From positions 186,001-250,000 of the forward strand of contig CAWICW010000008.1 of the NCBI GenBank assembly GCA_963834685.1: a stretch of 64,000 nucleotides of DNA, read 5' to 3'. Made by a program: the position numbers and the translations under genes. Under the pieces are notes generated by a model that saw only the letters and a program-made list of their open reading frames with translations, was not told where the DNA came from and did not search any database. Source of the DNA: Palsa-504 sp963834685 (lineage in GTDB: Bacteria > Actinomycetota > Actinomycetes > Streptosporangiales > Streptosporangiaceae). Positions 25,350 through 33,293 of the stretch are shown piece after piece (within the stretch, counting starts at the first letter, position 1; the number at the start of each line of letters is the position of its first letter).

Positions 25350-26234
25350 ATGAGCGGCGATGAGCTGGCGAGCTGGCGTGAGACGACCGCCAAGCAGTCG
25401 ATCGTGGAGTTCGTCGCCGCCGTGACCGACCCCGGTTCGCCGGACTTCGTCCCCGAGCGGGACCGCATCGCGGTGTTCGACAACGACGGCACGCTGTGGA
25501 CCGAGCAGCCCATGTACGCCCAGCTGGTCTTCGCGCTGGACCGGGCGGCCGAGCTGGGCCATCCCACCAGCCTGGAAGAGCTGCACGCGGGCGGGATGGA
25601 AGCCCTGATGAAGCTGCTGGCGCTCACCCACGCCGGCGTCACCACCGAGGAGTTCGACGCGGTGTGCCGGAGCTGGCTGGCCTCGGCCCGGCATCCGCGC
25701 TTCGGGCGGCTCTACCCGCAGACGGTGTACCAGCCGATGCTGGAACTGCTCGGCCTGCTGGACCGTAACGGCTTCTCCTGCTGGATCTTCTCCGGCGGCG
25801 GGACGGACTTCATGCGGACCTGGACGGCCGATGGCTACGGCCTGGCGCCGCACCGGGTGATCGGCAGCGTCGGGGAAACCGAGTTCCGCCTCGGCGACGG
25901 CGGCCCCGAACTCGTCAAGACCGCCAAAGTCGAGATCGTCAACGACGGGCCGCAAAAGCCCAGCTCGATTCACCGGCACGTCGGGCAGCGCCCGATCGTG
26001 GCCGGCGGGAACACCGACGGCGACCTGGCCATGCTCCAGTGGACCGCGGCCAGCCCGTACCGGACCCTGGAACTGGTGGTCCACCACACCGACGGTGACC
26101 GGGAGTATGCCTACGACCGTGACCCGATCCTGGGCGCCGGCACCGACCAGATCCTCGCCGCCGCTGCCGAGCACAAATGGACCGTGATCGACATGGCCGC
26201 CGACTGGGCCGCCATCCACCCTCCGGCCTCCTAG
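25350..26234 (+). CDS. HAD-superfamily hydrolase
   Basis: 294-residue soluble phosphatase-like enzyme. Motif I is intact as FDNDGTLW (both Asp), motif II as FSGGGTDF, the Lys lies in the KTAKVEIVND region and the acidic motif IV is GGNTDGDLAML. The helical cap (about residues 65-125) is of the type inserted after motif I. Substrate unknown. ATG follows GGGAGGCAGGCC. Monocistronic, convergent with the membrane protein gene at 26251. Confidence 0.85.
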   Translation: MSGDELASWRETTAKQSIVEFVAAVTDPGSPDFVPERDRIAVFDNDGTLWTEQPMYAQLVFALDRAAELGHPTSLEELHAGGMEALMKLLALTHAGVTTEEFDAVCRSWLASARHPRFGRLYPQTVYQPMLELLGLLDRNGFSCWIFSGGGTDFMRTWTADGYGLAPHRVIGSVGETEFRLGDGGPELVKTAKVEIVNDGPQKPSSIHRHVGQRPIVAGGNTDGDLAMLQWTAASPYRTLELVVHHTDGDREYAYDRDPILGAGTDQILAAAAEHKWTVIDMAADWAAIHPPAS

Positions 26235-26250
26235 TACGGCGGCGGGGACG

Positions 26251-26721
26251 TTACCGGAGGCGGCGGCGCAGGGCGCGGAGCAGGGGCAGGGCGGCGAAGT
26301 AGGTGCCGACCAGCGAGCTGGCGCCGATGCCCAGGTCGACCGAGATCCGGCCCTGCTTGGCCCAGTAGACGTCCTTGAGGTCCACGAGCAGCGCGAACTC
26401 ATCGACGATGAGGGCCAGTCCGGTGCCGTAGGCGATGGCCACGGCCGGGTGCCTGCGCCGGGCGTCCTCGCCGTGCACGGCGATGCCGCCGACGCCGCTG
26501 ACCAGGCCGATTCCCCACATGTAGTGGTGCAGGTGGGCGCCGCCGACGCTCAGGTTACGGAACGGGCCCTTGCCGTCCTTGATGCTATAGGTGATGCCCC
26601 GGACGGCGCCGAACGTGGCGGTGAAGGCGAGCCAGCTGAGCAGCGCGGCCCGCTGCCGCGGGTCCAGCTCCTCGTGGAACACCGTGCGGACGTCTTTGGC
26701 GAGCGGCGATGTGATGGCCAT
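26251..26721 (-). CDS. Conserved actinobacterial integral membrane protein
   Basis: 156 residues with four likely membrane segments (about 25-45, 65-85, 93-112, 128-147). A GGAHLHHYMWG stretch with clustered His at the membrane face is a distinctive mark. I recognise it as a conserved actinobacterial membrane protein without a known function. The ATG has no ribosome binding site; a -10-like TACTGT lies 6 bases before it, so the message is probably leaderless. Its stop lies 17 bases from the end of the convergent HAD gene. Confidence 0.7.
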   Translation of the reverse strand: MAITSPLAKDVRTVFHEELDPRQRAALLSWLAFTATFGAVRGITYSIKDGKGPFRNLSVGGAHLHHYMWGIGLVSGVGGIAVHGEDARRRHPAVAIAYGTGLALIVDEFALLVDLKDVYWAKQGRISVDLGIGASSLVGTYFAALPLLRALRRRLR

Positions 26722-26727
26722 TGGGAA

Positions 26728-26733
26728 ACAGTA
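26728..26733 (-). promoter_or_regulatory. -10 element of a probable leaderless promoter (membrane protein)
   Basis: TACTGT on the minus strand, 6 bases before the ATG at 26721, no Shine-Dalgarno sequence. Confidence 0.45.
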
Positions 26734-26744
26734 CCGGGCGGGTT

Positions 26745-27632
26745 TCAGCCGCTCCGGACCGGCTGGGATCCGGTGGCCTCGGCGATCAGGCTCTCGTACG
26801 CGCCGGCCGCCGCGGTGTACGAGCCGATCCGGTGGCCGGTCAGGCTGCCGTGATCGTCGCTGCCGCCGGTGGCGATCAGGCCGAGGTCGCGGGTGAGGCC
26901 GAGCAGGCTGGCCTGCTCGGCCTCCGGCTGGTCCGGGTGAAAGACCTCCACCCCGGCCAGGCCGACGGCAGCCAGGCCGGCGATCTGCTCGTCGGTGACC
27001 AGGAGATCGCGATCGGCGCGGGGGTGGGCGAGGGCGGCGACGCCGCCGGCCGCGCGGACCAAGCCGATCGCGCGGACGGGTTCGAGCGCGTACCGGTCGA
27101 CGTAGGCCCGGCCGCCGTCGGCGATCCAGTCCCGGGTGAACGCCTGATCGGGGGAGGCGATGGCCCCGCTGGCCGCCATCGCGCGGGCGATGTGCGGCCG
27201 GCCGACCACGGCCGACCCGGCGATGGCGGCGACGTCATCCCAGGTGATGGGGACACCGAGGCCGATCAGCCGGTCCACCATGGCGCGGGCGCGCAGCACG
27301 CGGTCGTCGCGGATGCGCCGCGTTTCCGCGGCCAGTTCCGGGTCGTCGGGGTCGAACAGGTAGGCCAGCAGGTGCAGGCTGTGCTGGCCACGGGGGGACG
27401 ACCCCCCTGGCACCCCTCGGCTGGGACCGTCCAGCCGGCACGACAGCTCCATGCCCGGCACCAGGGTCAGGGACCCGGGCAGCGCCCGGACGGCCGACGC
27501 GTGCCCGGCCACCGTGTCGTGGTCGGTCAGCGCGACCACGTCCAGCCCGGCCCGGGCGGCGCGGCTCATCACCTCTGCCGGAGGGTCCGTCCCGTCGGAA
27601 GCGTTGCTGTGGACATGCAGGTCGGCGCGCAC
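26745..27632 (-). CDS. PHP-domain phosphoesterase (YciV/RNase AM-like)
   Basis: 295-residue metal-dependent phosphoesterase. The PHP motifs are complete: DLHVHS, ALTDHD, PGMELS, LAHPRAD and GGSDDHG, which together bind three metal ions. Family members include 3',5'-nucleotide bisphosphate phosphatase and the 5'-3' exonuclease RNase AM. The loop at about 68-85 (GPSRGVPGGSSPRGQ) looks like a local insertion. The GTG at 27632 has a -10-like TACACT 6 bases upstream and no ribosome binding site. The DUF6758 gene ends 21 bases upstream on the same strand. Confidence 0.9.
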   Translation of the reverse strand: MRADLHVHSNASDGTDPPAEVMSRAARAGLDVVALTDHDTVAGHASAVRALPGSLTLVPGMELSCRLDGPSRGVPGGSSPRGQHSLHLLAYLFDPDDPELAAETRRIRDDRVLRARAMVDRLIGLGVPITWDDVAAIAGSAVVGRPHIARAMAASGAIASPDQAFTRDWIADGGRAYVDRYALEPVRAIGLVRAAGGVAALAHPRADRDLLVTDEQIAGLAAVGLAGVEVFHPDQPEAEQASLLGLTRDLGLIATGGSDDHGSLTGHRIGSYTAAAGAYESLIAEATGSQPVRSG

Positions 27633-27638
27633 CGACCC

Positions 27639-27644
27639 AGTGTA
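27639..27644 (-). promoter_or_regulatory. -10 element of a probable leaderless promoter (PHP gene)
   Basis: TACACT on the minus strand, 6 bases before GTG 27632. It lies in the 21-base gap behind the DUF6758 gene, so the PHP gene can be made separately. Confidence 0.5.
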
Positions 27645-27653
27645 GAGACTGCG

Positions 27654-28307
27654 TCAGGCGGCGGGCAGGCGGGGCGACGGAGCTCCGAAGGGCAGATCGA
27701 GGTCCATGCCGGGGTCGCGCAGGTCACGTAGCCCGATCGGCTCGATCAGCAGGATGCCAGCGGTCTCCGGCCACAGCACGACCCACAGCCAGTGACCCTT
27801 GATCTCGCCGGCGAACACGGCGCGGTCCGGCGAATCGACCTGCCACAGCGGGAAGTCATGTTTGCCGAACGACGCCGTGGCGATCGGCGGCGCGGACGCG
27901 AAGCCCGCCCCCGGGTCGACGGCGTCCAGGCCGGCCACCGCCGCGCCCAGGCCGACGCCAGGTTCCTCGGCCACGACCAGCATGTCAGCGGGCCCGCCCA
28001 GCGGGTTCGGGCCGGACAGCGCGACCGCGCAGGCGCACATGCCGGTTCGCTCGTCGCCGGCGCCGGCGAACCCGGTAACCAGCCAGCCGACCGGGAGCGG
28101 CCAGGGCAGCCAGGCCGGGACGCCCGCCGTGCGGAGCAGCCCGTCCAGGCCTTCCCGGGACGGGCTGAAGGCGGGCAGCAAGGGGTGGACCTCGCCGTGC
28201 CAGTCACAGCGCCAGGCGCTGGACCAGGCGGTCGGCTCCCGGACAGGCTTGCCGCACCGCGGGCAGGCGGCTGGCGAATGACGGTGGCTTTCCGGGCCCA
28301 CGCTCAC
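27654..28307 (-). CDS. DUF6758-like protein with N-terminal zinc knuckle
   Basis: 217-residue cytoplasmic protein. The N terminus has CPRCGKPV and WRCDWHGEVHPLLP, a zinc-ribbon-like group; a WLPWPLPVGWLVTGFAG stretch and several WV-rich strands follow. It is a conserved actinobacterial protein without known function, usually next to a PHP gene as here. The GTG at 28307 is the first start in frame; no clear ribosome binding site. Confidence 0.75.
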   Translation of the reverse strand: MSVGPESHRHSPAACPRCGKPVREPTAWSSAWRCDWHGEVHPLLPAFSPSREGLDGLLRTAGVPAWLPWPLPVGWLVTGFAGAGDERTGMCACAVALSGPNPLGGPADMLVVAEEPGVGLGAAVAGLDAVDPGAGFASAPPIATASFGKHDFPLWQVDSPDRAVFAGEIKGHWLWVVLWPETAGILLIEPIGLRDLRDPGMDLDLPFGAPSPRLPAA

Positions 28308-28381
28308 CCCATCGCCGGAGAAGATGCACTATGGCGGCGTTCTTACCCCGTTTGCGGGCGGACCATTCAGGTGAGCATGAC

Positions 28382-28415
28382 AGTGGCGCCGACCCCCGCG
28401 AGGGGACCGGCGCCA
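28382..28415 (-). terminator. Terminator hairpin of secreted protein gene A
   Basis: GTGGCGCCG and CGGCGCCAC form a 9-bp stem around a CCCCGCGAGGGG inner stem, 31 bases after the stop codon. The second gene has the same hairpin with an 11-bp stem. Confidence 0.85.
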
Positions 28416-28446
28416 CGTGGTCACTCAGGTGTGAACTTCAGGACTC

Positions 28447-29166
28447 CTACGGGAGGACACCGAAGGTCGCGAAGAAGAGCTGGCTGCTGCTGACGCTGCT
28501 GATGACCGGGAATTTACCCTGCGTGAAGCCGGTCAGGTTGGTCACCGTGAGCTGAACCCGCGGCTTGTCGCTCGGGTTCGCATTGGCCGGGTAGGTCAGC
28601 ACGAACGGGTGCGAGAAGTTGGTGTTCGACCCGTTGATCAGCGGGACGCCCGGGAAGTTGTTGAAGTTGGCTGCGTGGAAGTCCACGATCCAGATGGTCT
28701 TGGACGAGGCGCCGCACGGCTGCAGCGTGACGCCCTCACCCTGGAACGCGGTCGCGGCGACGCCCGAGCACAGGCCGCTGTCCACACCGAACGGCGCGTA
28801 CTCGTTCTCGAACGCGGGAAGATTACCGTAGTGGAGGAGGTCCACAGGGTTCAGCAGGCCGAGGGCGACGAGCTGCGCCACGGTGCCCTGGAAGGACGAG
28901 TTCCAGTCCAGGGCCGGGTCGGAGTTGCTGGACCGGAACAGGATGATCTGGTTGCCGACCTTCTCGCTCTGCCGGAACACGTCGACCGGGGAGGCCGCTC
29001 CGCCGTTAAAGCCGGCGAAGTCCTTGTTGAAGAGGTTGATGCAGCTCGGGCCGCACGACGGCGTGGCGGCCGCCGCGGATCCCGCGGTGAGCGCACCCGC
29101 CGCGCCGACGCCGCCGACCAGGGTCAGCGTCGCCGCCGCGGCGAGCACCTTGCTCTTGATGGACAT
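28447..29166 (-). CDS. Secreted protein of unknown family, copy A
   Basis: 239 residues with a classical signal peptide: MSIKSKVLAAAATLTLVGGV, then GSAAAATPSC with a likely cut after AAA. The mature part (about 205 residues) has four Cys (CGPSC near its start, SGLCSG and LQPCG in the middle), which would make two disulfides, and a string of short beta-type segments ending FFATFGVLP. Many Asn, Ser and Phe residues fit an exported protein. I do not recognise the family and assign no function. The ATG at 29166 was chosen because GAGAGGA lies 7 bases upstream and the signal peptide then starts properly; it matches copy B. Each copy has its own leader and terminator. Confidence 0.85.
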   Translation of the reverse strand: MSIKSKVLAAAATLTLVGGVGAAGALTAGSAAAATPSCGPSCINLFNKDFAGFNGGAASPVDVFRQSEKVGNQIILFRSSNSDPALDWNSSFQGTVAQLVALGLLNPVDLLHYGNLPAFENEYAPFGVDSGLCSGVAATAFQGEGVTLQPCGASSKTIWIVDFHAANFNNFPGVPLINGSNTNFSHPFVLTYPANANPSDKPRVQLTVTNLTGFTQGKFPVISSVSSSQLFFATFGVLP

Positions 29167-29350
29167 GAATGTTCCTCTCTTGGAACCCACAGCCGTGCCC
29201 TGCGCACGGCTGTCCGTGCTGGCCGCCGCAGCGCACGGGCCGGAAGGATCCCGGCCTGCTCGGCACGCTGCCGGCTCACGGTGGCCTGATCAGGACCATG
29301 ATGTCTGGTCTGATCGGTCTTACAGTTCCATGGGGGTTTTCGCCCCCAAT
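29167..29350 (-). promoter_or_regulatory. Structured 5' leader of secreted protein gene A
   Basis: From the start codon outward: a small hairpin GTTCC/GGAAC (29171-29186) whose loop and 3' arm contain the ribosome binding site; a 10-bp hairpin ACAGCCGTGC/GCACGGCTGT (29189-29213); a larger stem GCAGCG/CGCTGC enclosing GGCCGG/CCGGCC (about 29226-29273); a CCTGATCAGG palindrome; and a GGGGG/CCCCC hairpin (29332-29347). The same elements recur in copy B. The sequestered ribosome binding site suggests control of translation. No known riboswitch class is recognised. Confidence 0.5.
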
Positions 29351-29401
29351 AAGAGAGACGCGTGATACGCGTAGATGGTTGACACGTGCGTACATACAAA
29401 T

Positions 29402-29436
29402 GTGGCGCCGGCCCCCGCGAGGGGAGCCGGCGCCAC
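29402..29436 (-). terminator. Terminator hairpin of secreted protein gene B
   Basis: GTGGCGCCGGC and GCCGGCGCCAC make a perfect 11-bp stem, 31 bases after the stop codon, with CCCC/GGGG pairing inside. Very stable and equivalent to the hairpin of copy A. Confidence 0.9.
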
Positions 29437-29467
29437 GTGGTAACTCAGGTGTGAACTTCAGGACTCC

Positions 29468-30196
29468 CTAGGGGAGGACACCGAGGGTCGAGAAGAACAG
29501 CTGGCTGCTGCTGACACTGCTGATGACCGGGAAGAACGGGAAGCCGGGCTGCGTGAAGCCGGTCAGGTTGGTCACCGTGAGCTGAACCCGCGGCTTGTCG
29601 GTCGGGTTCGCGTTGGCCGGGTAGGTCAGCACGAACGGGTGCGAGAAGTTGGTGTTCGACCCGTTGATGAGCGGGACGCCCGGGAAGTTGTTGAAGAAGT
29701 TTTCGTTGTAGTCCACGATCCAGAGGGTCTTGCCCGAGACGCCGCACGGCTGCAGCGTGACGCCCTCACCCTGGAACGCGGTCGCGGCGACGCCCGAGCA
29801 CAGGCCGCTGTCCACACCGAACGGCGCGTACTCGTTCTCGAACGCGAAAAGATTACCGTAGTGGAGGAGGTCCACAGGGTTCAGCAGGCCGAGGGTGACG
29901 AGCTCCGACACGGTGCCCTGGAAGGACGCGTTCCAGTCCAGGGCCGGGTCGGAGTTGCTGGACCGGAACAGGATGATCTGGTTGCCGACCTTCTCGCTCT
30001 GCCGGAACACGTCGACCGGGGAGGCCGCGCCGCCGTTAAAGCCCGCGAAGTCCTTGTTGAAGAGGTTGATGCAGGTCGGGCCGCACGACGGCGTACCGGC
30101 CGCCGCGGATCCCGCGGTGAGCACACCCGCCGCGCCTACGCCGCCGACCAGGGTCAGCGTCGCCGCAGCGGCGAGCACCTTGCTCTTGATGGACAT
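29468..30196 (-). CDS. Secreted protein of unknown family, copy B
   Basis: 242 residues, nearly identical to copy A along its length: the same signal peptide (one Ala to Val change), the same four Cys, and the same strand pattern. Differences cluster in a stretch after LQPCG (VSGKTLWIVDYNENFFNN versus ASSKTIWIVDFHAANFNN) and in FTQPGFPFFPVIS, which carries three extra residues. These regions may face a variable partner. The ATG at 30196 has the same GAGAGGA ribosome binding site and leader as copy A. Function unknown. Confidence 0.85.
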   Translation of the reverse strand: MSIKSKVLAAAATLTLVGGVGAAGVLTAGSAAAGTPSCGPTCINLFNKDFAGFNGGAASPVDVFRQSEKVGNQIILFRSSNSDPALDWNASFQGTVSELVTLGLLNPVDLLHYGNLFAFENEYAPFGVDSGLCSGVAATAFQGEGVTLQPCGVSGKTLWIVDYNENFFNNFPGVPLINGSNTNFSHPFVLTYPANANPTDKPRVQLTVTNLTGFTQPGFPFFPVISSVSSSQLFFSTLGVLP

Positions 30197-30390
30197 GAAT
30201 GTTCCTCTCTTGGAACCCACAGCCGTGCCCTGCGCACGGCTGTCCGAGCTGGCCCCCGCAGCGCGCGGGCCGGAAGGATCCCGACCTGCTCGGCACGCTG
30301 CCGGCTCACGGTGGCCTGATCAGGACAGGAACGGCTGACCTGATCGGTCTTGCAGTTTTGGAGAGGGAAAGCTCCGGGCAAACCCGGAAG
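30197..30390 (-). promoter_or_regulatory. Structured 5' leader of secreted protein gene B
   Basis: Carries the same hairpin series as leader A: GTTCC/GGAAC over the ribosome binding site, ACAGCCGTGC/GCACGGCTGT at 30219-30243, and the large stem, in which one C-to-T change keeps a G-U pair. The most distal hairpin has a quite different sequence (TCCGGG/CCCGGA, 30372-30387) but the same position, so structure seems to be kept while sequence changed. Confidence 0.5.
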
Positions 30391-30774
30391 CCTCGTTGAG
30401 GTCTAAACCGGTCAAATAGGATTAATAATGCGAAGGTAAGACAACAGCGTAAACGTCATGCATTAGTCACGGGCTGAAACGGGCTTGACCGTCTTAGCCA
30501 TCTAGCTCTGTCAGTCTCGGTACCGACCGTTCGGATCACAGTGGCGGCGCGGATCCGGCGCCCCCGCTGAGCCTCCCGGTCTGAACCTCTCGACCTTTAT
30601 CTCATATCAACGACGCGTGATGTGGCCAAATGGTTGGCATGGATCGCGATCATTCGCCGACGTGACCAAATCGCAACTTTTAATGGCCTGTCCTGCGAAC
30701 AGTGCTCACCGATATGGCGGGCAGAACCATACCATGCTTGCCGTCGCCCGGCGGCACGATCGATACTTGACGAC
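30391..30774. other. Intergenic region between secreted protein B and NUDIX gene
   Basis: No gene seen. It is clearly richer in A and T than its surroundings (for example AAATAGGATTAATAATGCG near 30414) and presumably holds the divergent promoters of the secreted protein gene and the NUDIX gene. An in-frame extension of the NUDIX frame to 30622 exists but does not resemble the family. Confidence 0.6.
30762..30767 (+). promoter_or_regulatory. -10 element of a probable leaderless promoter (NUDIX gene)
   Basis: GATACT lies 7 bases before GTG 30775 with no ribosome binding site. Confidence 0.4.
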
Positions 30775-31176
30775 GTGTCCGGCTCTGTAATCCCTTGTGT
30801 GGGCGCCGTCATCAAAGACGACCAGGGGCGGCTGCTGCTCATCAAGCGCGGGCATGCGCCGGGGGCCGGGCTGTGGTCGCTGCCCGGCGGGAGGATCGAG
30901 CCTGGCGAGACCGACGCCGAAGCGCTGGTCCGGGAGATGCGCGAGGAAACGGGCCTGGTGATCGACCCGGGACAGCTCATCGGTACCGTGCGGCGGTCCG
31001 CCCGGGACGGCGATGTCTTCGACATCAGGGACTATGCGGCCACGGTCACCGGCGGAACGCTCCGCCCGGGCGACGATGCGGCCGACACGCGCTGGGTGGC
31101 TGCCAGTGAGTTGGAATCACTGCCTATCACGGAAGGTTTGGTAGAAGCCCTCACCGGTTGGGGTGCTCTGGGGTGA
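30775..31176 (+). CDS. NUDIX hydrolase
   Basis: 133-residue pyrophosphohydrolase that cleaves a nucleoside diphosphate linked to another moiety. The Nudix box is complete: GGRIEPGETDAEALVREMRE followed by ETGL, with all catalytic Glu. VGAVIKDDQGRLLLIKRGH is the usual first strand pair. The length fits MutT or ADP-ribose pyrophosphatase types but the substrate cannot be chosen. The frame is open to 30622, but the first 51 codons have no family similarity; GTG 30775 gives a normal N terminus and has a leaderless-type -10. Confidence 0.88.
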   Translation: MSGSVIPCVGAVIKDDQGRLLLIKRGHAPGAGLWSLPGGRIEPGETDAEALVREMREETGLVIDPGQLIGTVRRSARDGDVFDIRDYAATVTGGTLRPGDDAADTRWVAASELESLPITEGLVEALTGWGALG

Positions 31177-31263
31177 AGACGGTATTGATCGTCCTATTTC
31201 TTCCTGTCAATGCTCGACCGGACCGGTTGTTCTGTCTGATGGCTCATCGGTACGTACCGGGGT

Positions 31264-31418
31264 TAATCCGAGGCTTGACCAGGTTCACCGGAGGCGAATC
31301 CTGCGGCGTTACCCCGGGCCACGATGGCCTGGGCCATTGTGCGGGAAGCCTCGTCGATCATCTCGTCACCGAGCATGACCGCGCCGCGCTGATCGACCCT
31401 GGTGACCTGGGCATAGGC
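31264..31418 (-). pseudogene. Short coding-like fragment, unknown family
   Basis: On the minus strand one frame reads AYAQVTRVDQRGAVMLGDEM, then IDEASRTMAQAIVARGNAAG and a TAA stop at 31266-31268. Composition and third-base GC look coding, but there is no start codon near the beginning and a stop lies just upstream. It may be the tail of a lost gene. I cannot name the family. Confidence 0.3.
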
Positions 31419-31421
31419 CTC

Positions 31422-31570
31422 CCCCGCGAGTCAAAGGGCGCGGCACCGCCTGGACTGTATTTTCCCCGCACACCCACTCCAGGCGCGACGAAGGAGTGAC
31501 GAGGGAAGGCGCCGGGGCCCCGCGAGCCAAAGGGGCGCGTCCCTGCCCGGACTGAGGAGCGACGAGGGAA
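31422..31570. repeat. Two imperfect direct repeats in the gap before mrp
   Basis: CCCCGCGAGTCAAAGGGCGCG...CGGCACCGCCTGGACTG at about 31422 recurs in altered form at about 31525, and GGAGTGACGAGGGAAGGCGC (31494-31513) recurs as GGAGCGACGAGGGAAGGCGC (31555-31574). The unit is about 65-100 bases and GC-rich. No gene is seen from 31177 to 31671 apart from the fragment above. Confidence 0.6.
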
Positions 31571-31671
31571 GGCGCCGCCCCAAGAGGGGCCCGGAGGCGA
31601 GCGGGACAACAGAAACCACGCTTCGTTAGGGAAAATTAGCTTGTAAGGACGTGGGTTCGTAGCATGAACTC

Positions 31672-32817
31672 ATGAGTCCCCCGCCGATGTCCCCGCCAAC
31701 CGCCGAGCAGATCACCAAGGCGCTCGACGGCGTGCAAGATCCCGAGATCCGACGGCCCATCACCGAGCTCGGCATGGTCAAGGGCATCGACGTCGCGCCG
31801 GACGGGACGGTGCGGGTGCAGGTGTGGCTGACCGTCGCCGGCTGCCCGCTGCGGGACACCATCATCCGCGACGTCACCGCGGCGGTCGGCAAGCTGCCCG
31901 GCGTGTCCTCGGTCCGCGTGGACCTGGACGTGATGAGCGATGAGCAGCGGCGGGGCCTGCAGACCCAGCTGCGCGGCGGGCGGCCCGAGCCGGAGATCCC
32001 GTTCGCCCAGCCGGCCTCGCTGACCAGGGTCTACGCGGTGGCCAGCGGCAAGGGCGGGGTGGGCAAGTCGTCGGTCACGGTCAACCTGGCCGCGGCGCTG
32101 GCCGCCTCGGGCCACAAGGTCGGCGTGGTGGACGCCGACATCTACGGCCACTCGGTGCCGCGGATGCTGGGCGTCACCGGCCGCCCGACCCCGGTCGAGA
32201 ACATGATCATGCCGCCGTCGGCGCACGACGTGAAGGTCATCTCGATCGGCATGTTCACCAAGGGCAACACTCCGGTGGTCTGGCGCGGGCCGATGCTGCA
32301 CCGGGCCCTGCAGCAATTCCTGGCCGACGTGTACTGGGGCGACCTGGACGTGCTGCTGCTCGACCTGCCGCCGGGCACCGGTGACATCGCCATCTCCGTC
32401 GGCCAGATGCTCCCCTCGGCCGAACTGCTGGTGGTGACGACCCCGCAACTGGCCGCCGCGGAGGTGGCCGAGCGGGCCGGAGCGGTCGCGACGCAGACCC
32501 ATCAGCGGATCGCCGGGGTCATCGAGAACATGTCCTACCTGGTCTGCGCGCACTGCGGGGAGCAGACGGAGATCTTCGGCTCGGGCGGCGGGGCTTCGGT
32601 CGCCGAGGCCCTGGGCCGGATCACCGGGACGCGGGTGCCGCTGCTCGGTCAGGTGCCGCTCGATGTCCGGCTGCGCGAAGGCGGCGACGCCGGGATCCCG
32701 CTCGTGCTCGGCGAGCCCGACTCCCCCGCCGCGCTCGCGCTGAGGAAGATCGCGGACGAACTCGGCGCCCGGCGCCGCGGCCTGGCCGGCCGTCAGCTCG
32801 GCCTCTCGCCGCGCTAG
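31672..32817 (+). CDS. mrp: Mrp/ApbC family iron-sulfur cluster carrier ATPase
   Basis: 381 residues: an N-terminal MIP18/DUF59 domain (about 10-95, with TELGMVKGI and TVAGCPLRD) followed by a P-loop ATPase. The deviant Walker A is ASGKGGVGKSS, the switch region is VVDADIYGHS, the Walker B region is LLLDLPPGTGD, and the C-terminal CAHC provides the cluster-binding Cys pair at the dimer interface. Mrp proteins carry and insert [4Fe-4S] clusters. The ATG at 31672 has no strong ribosome binding site. It is convergent with tatB, the order known from other actinobacteria near sigE. Confidence 0.93.
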   Translation: MSPPPMSPPTAEQITKALDGVQDPEIRRPITELGMVKGIDVAPDGTVRVQVWLTVAGCPLRDTIIRDVTAAVGKLPGVSSVRVDLDVMSDEQRRGLQTQLRGGRPEPEIPFAQPASLTRVYAVASGKGGVGKSSVTVNLAAALAASGHKVGVVDADIYGHSVPRMLGVTGRPTPVENMIMPPSAHDVKVISIGMFTKGNTPVVWRGPMLHRALQQFLADVYWGDLDVLLLDLPPGTGDIAISVGQMLPSAELLVVTTPQLAAAEVAERAGAVATQTHQRIAGVIENMSYLVCAHCGEQTEIFGSGGGASVAEALGRITGTRVPLLGQVPLDVRLREGGDAGIPLVLGEPDSPAALALRKIADELGARRRGLAGRQLGLSPR

Positions 32818-32827
32818 CCCTGGGCGG

Positions 32828-33190
32828 TCAGGTCGCGTCGATATCGTAGGGGGCGCGCTCGCCGGGAGCGAGCGGCGCGGCGCTGGCTCGCGGGCGGCCG
32901 TCTTGCGCGGCGGCCGTGGCCCGGGCGGCGGAGTTCCCGCCGTTCCCGTTCAGGTCGTCGAACAGGTGCTTCTGCACGAACCGCTTGGGGTTCAGGTCCT
33001 CGATGTCGAAGTCGGAGAACTCGGGTCCCAGCCCTTCCCGCAGGTCATTCTTGGCGCCTTCGGCGATCCGGCGCAGGTCACGCAGGGCACGCCCGGCCTG
33101 GGACGCCATCTTCGGCAGCTCGTTCGGGCCGAAGATGACAAGCGCGATCACCGCCAGGATCAACAGCTTGGGGATAGACAGATCGAACAC
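32828..33190 (-). CDS. tatB: Sec-independent protein translocase TatB
   Basis: 120-residue subunit of the twin-arginine export machinery. A short N terminus, one membrane helix (LSIPKLLILAVIALVIFGPN), the hinge FGPNELPKMA, an amphipathic helix (about 25-60) and a variable charged tail are the TatB/TatA layout; the position behind sigE and its length point to TatB. It binds folded substrates with TatC. GTG at 33190 follows GGAG by 8 bases. Last gene of the sigE-side group on this strand, 103 bases after the RseB-like gene. Confidence 0.9.
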   Translation of the reverse strand: MFDLSIPKLLILAVIALVIFGPNELPKMASQAGRALRDLRRIAEGAKNDLREGLGPEFSDFDIEDLNPKRFVQKHLFDDLNGNGGNSAARATAAAQDGRPRASAAPLAPGERAPYDIDAT

Positions 33191-33293
33191 GCTCAGGTCT
33201 CCGTCGCGCTGGTGAGGTCACGCACTTGCACGTCCACTTTAAACCGTGTTAGCTCGCGCCGTAGCCGGGCCACGAGCGTGATAAACAAACAGG

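Larger units (their letters stand above)
28382..30390 (-). repeat. Tandem direct duplication, about 1.02-1.03 kb unit
   Basis: Terminator, coding region and about 165 bases of leader recur in the same order: 28382-29350 and 29402-30390. Start codons are 1030 bases apart, stop codons 1021 apart, the difference being a 3-codon insertion in the second copy. The coding parts differ at few positions and the leaders at about a dozen, with changes that keep the stems paired, so the duplication is recent but both copies look under selection. Confidence 0.95.

Noticed and set aside
30622..30774. N-terminal extension of the NUDIX protein
   Set aside because: The stretch has AT-rich, promoter-like DNA and no family similarity; GTG 30775 gives the normal length.
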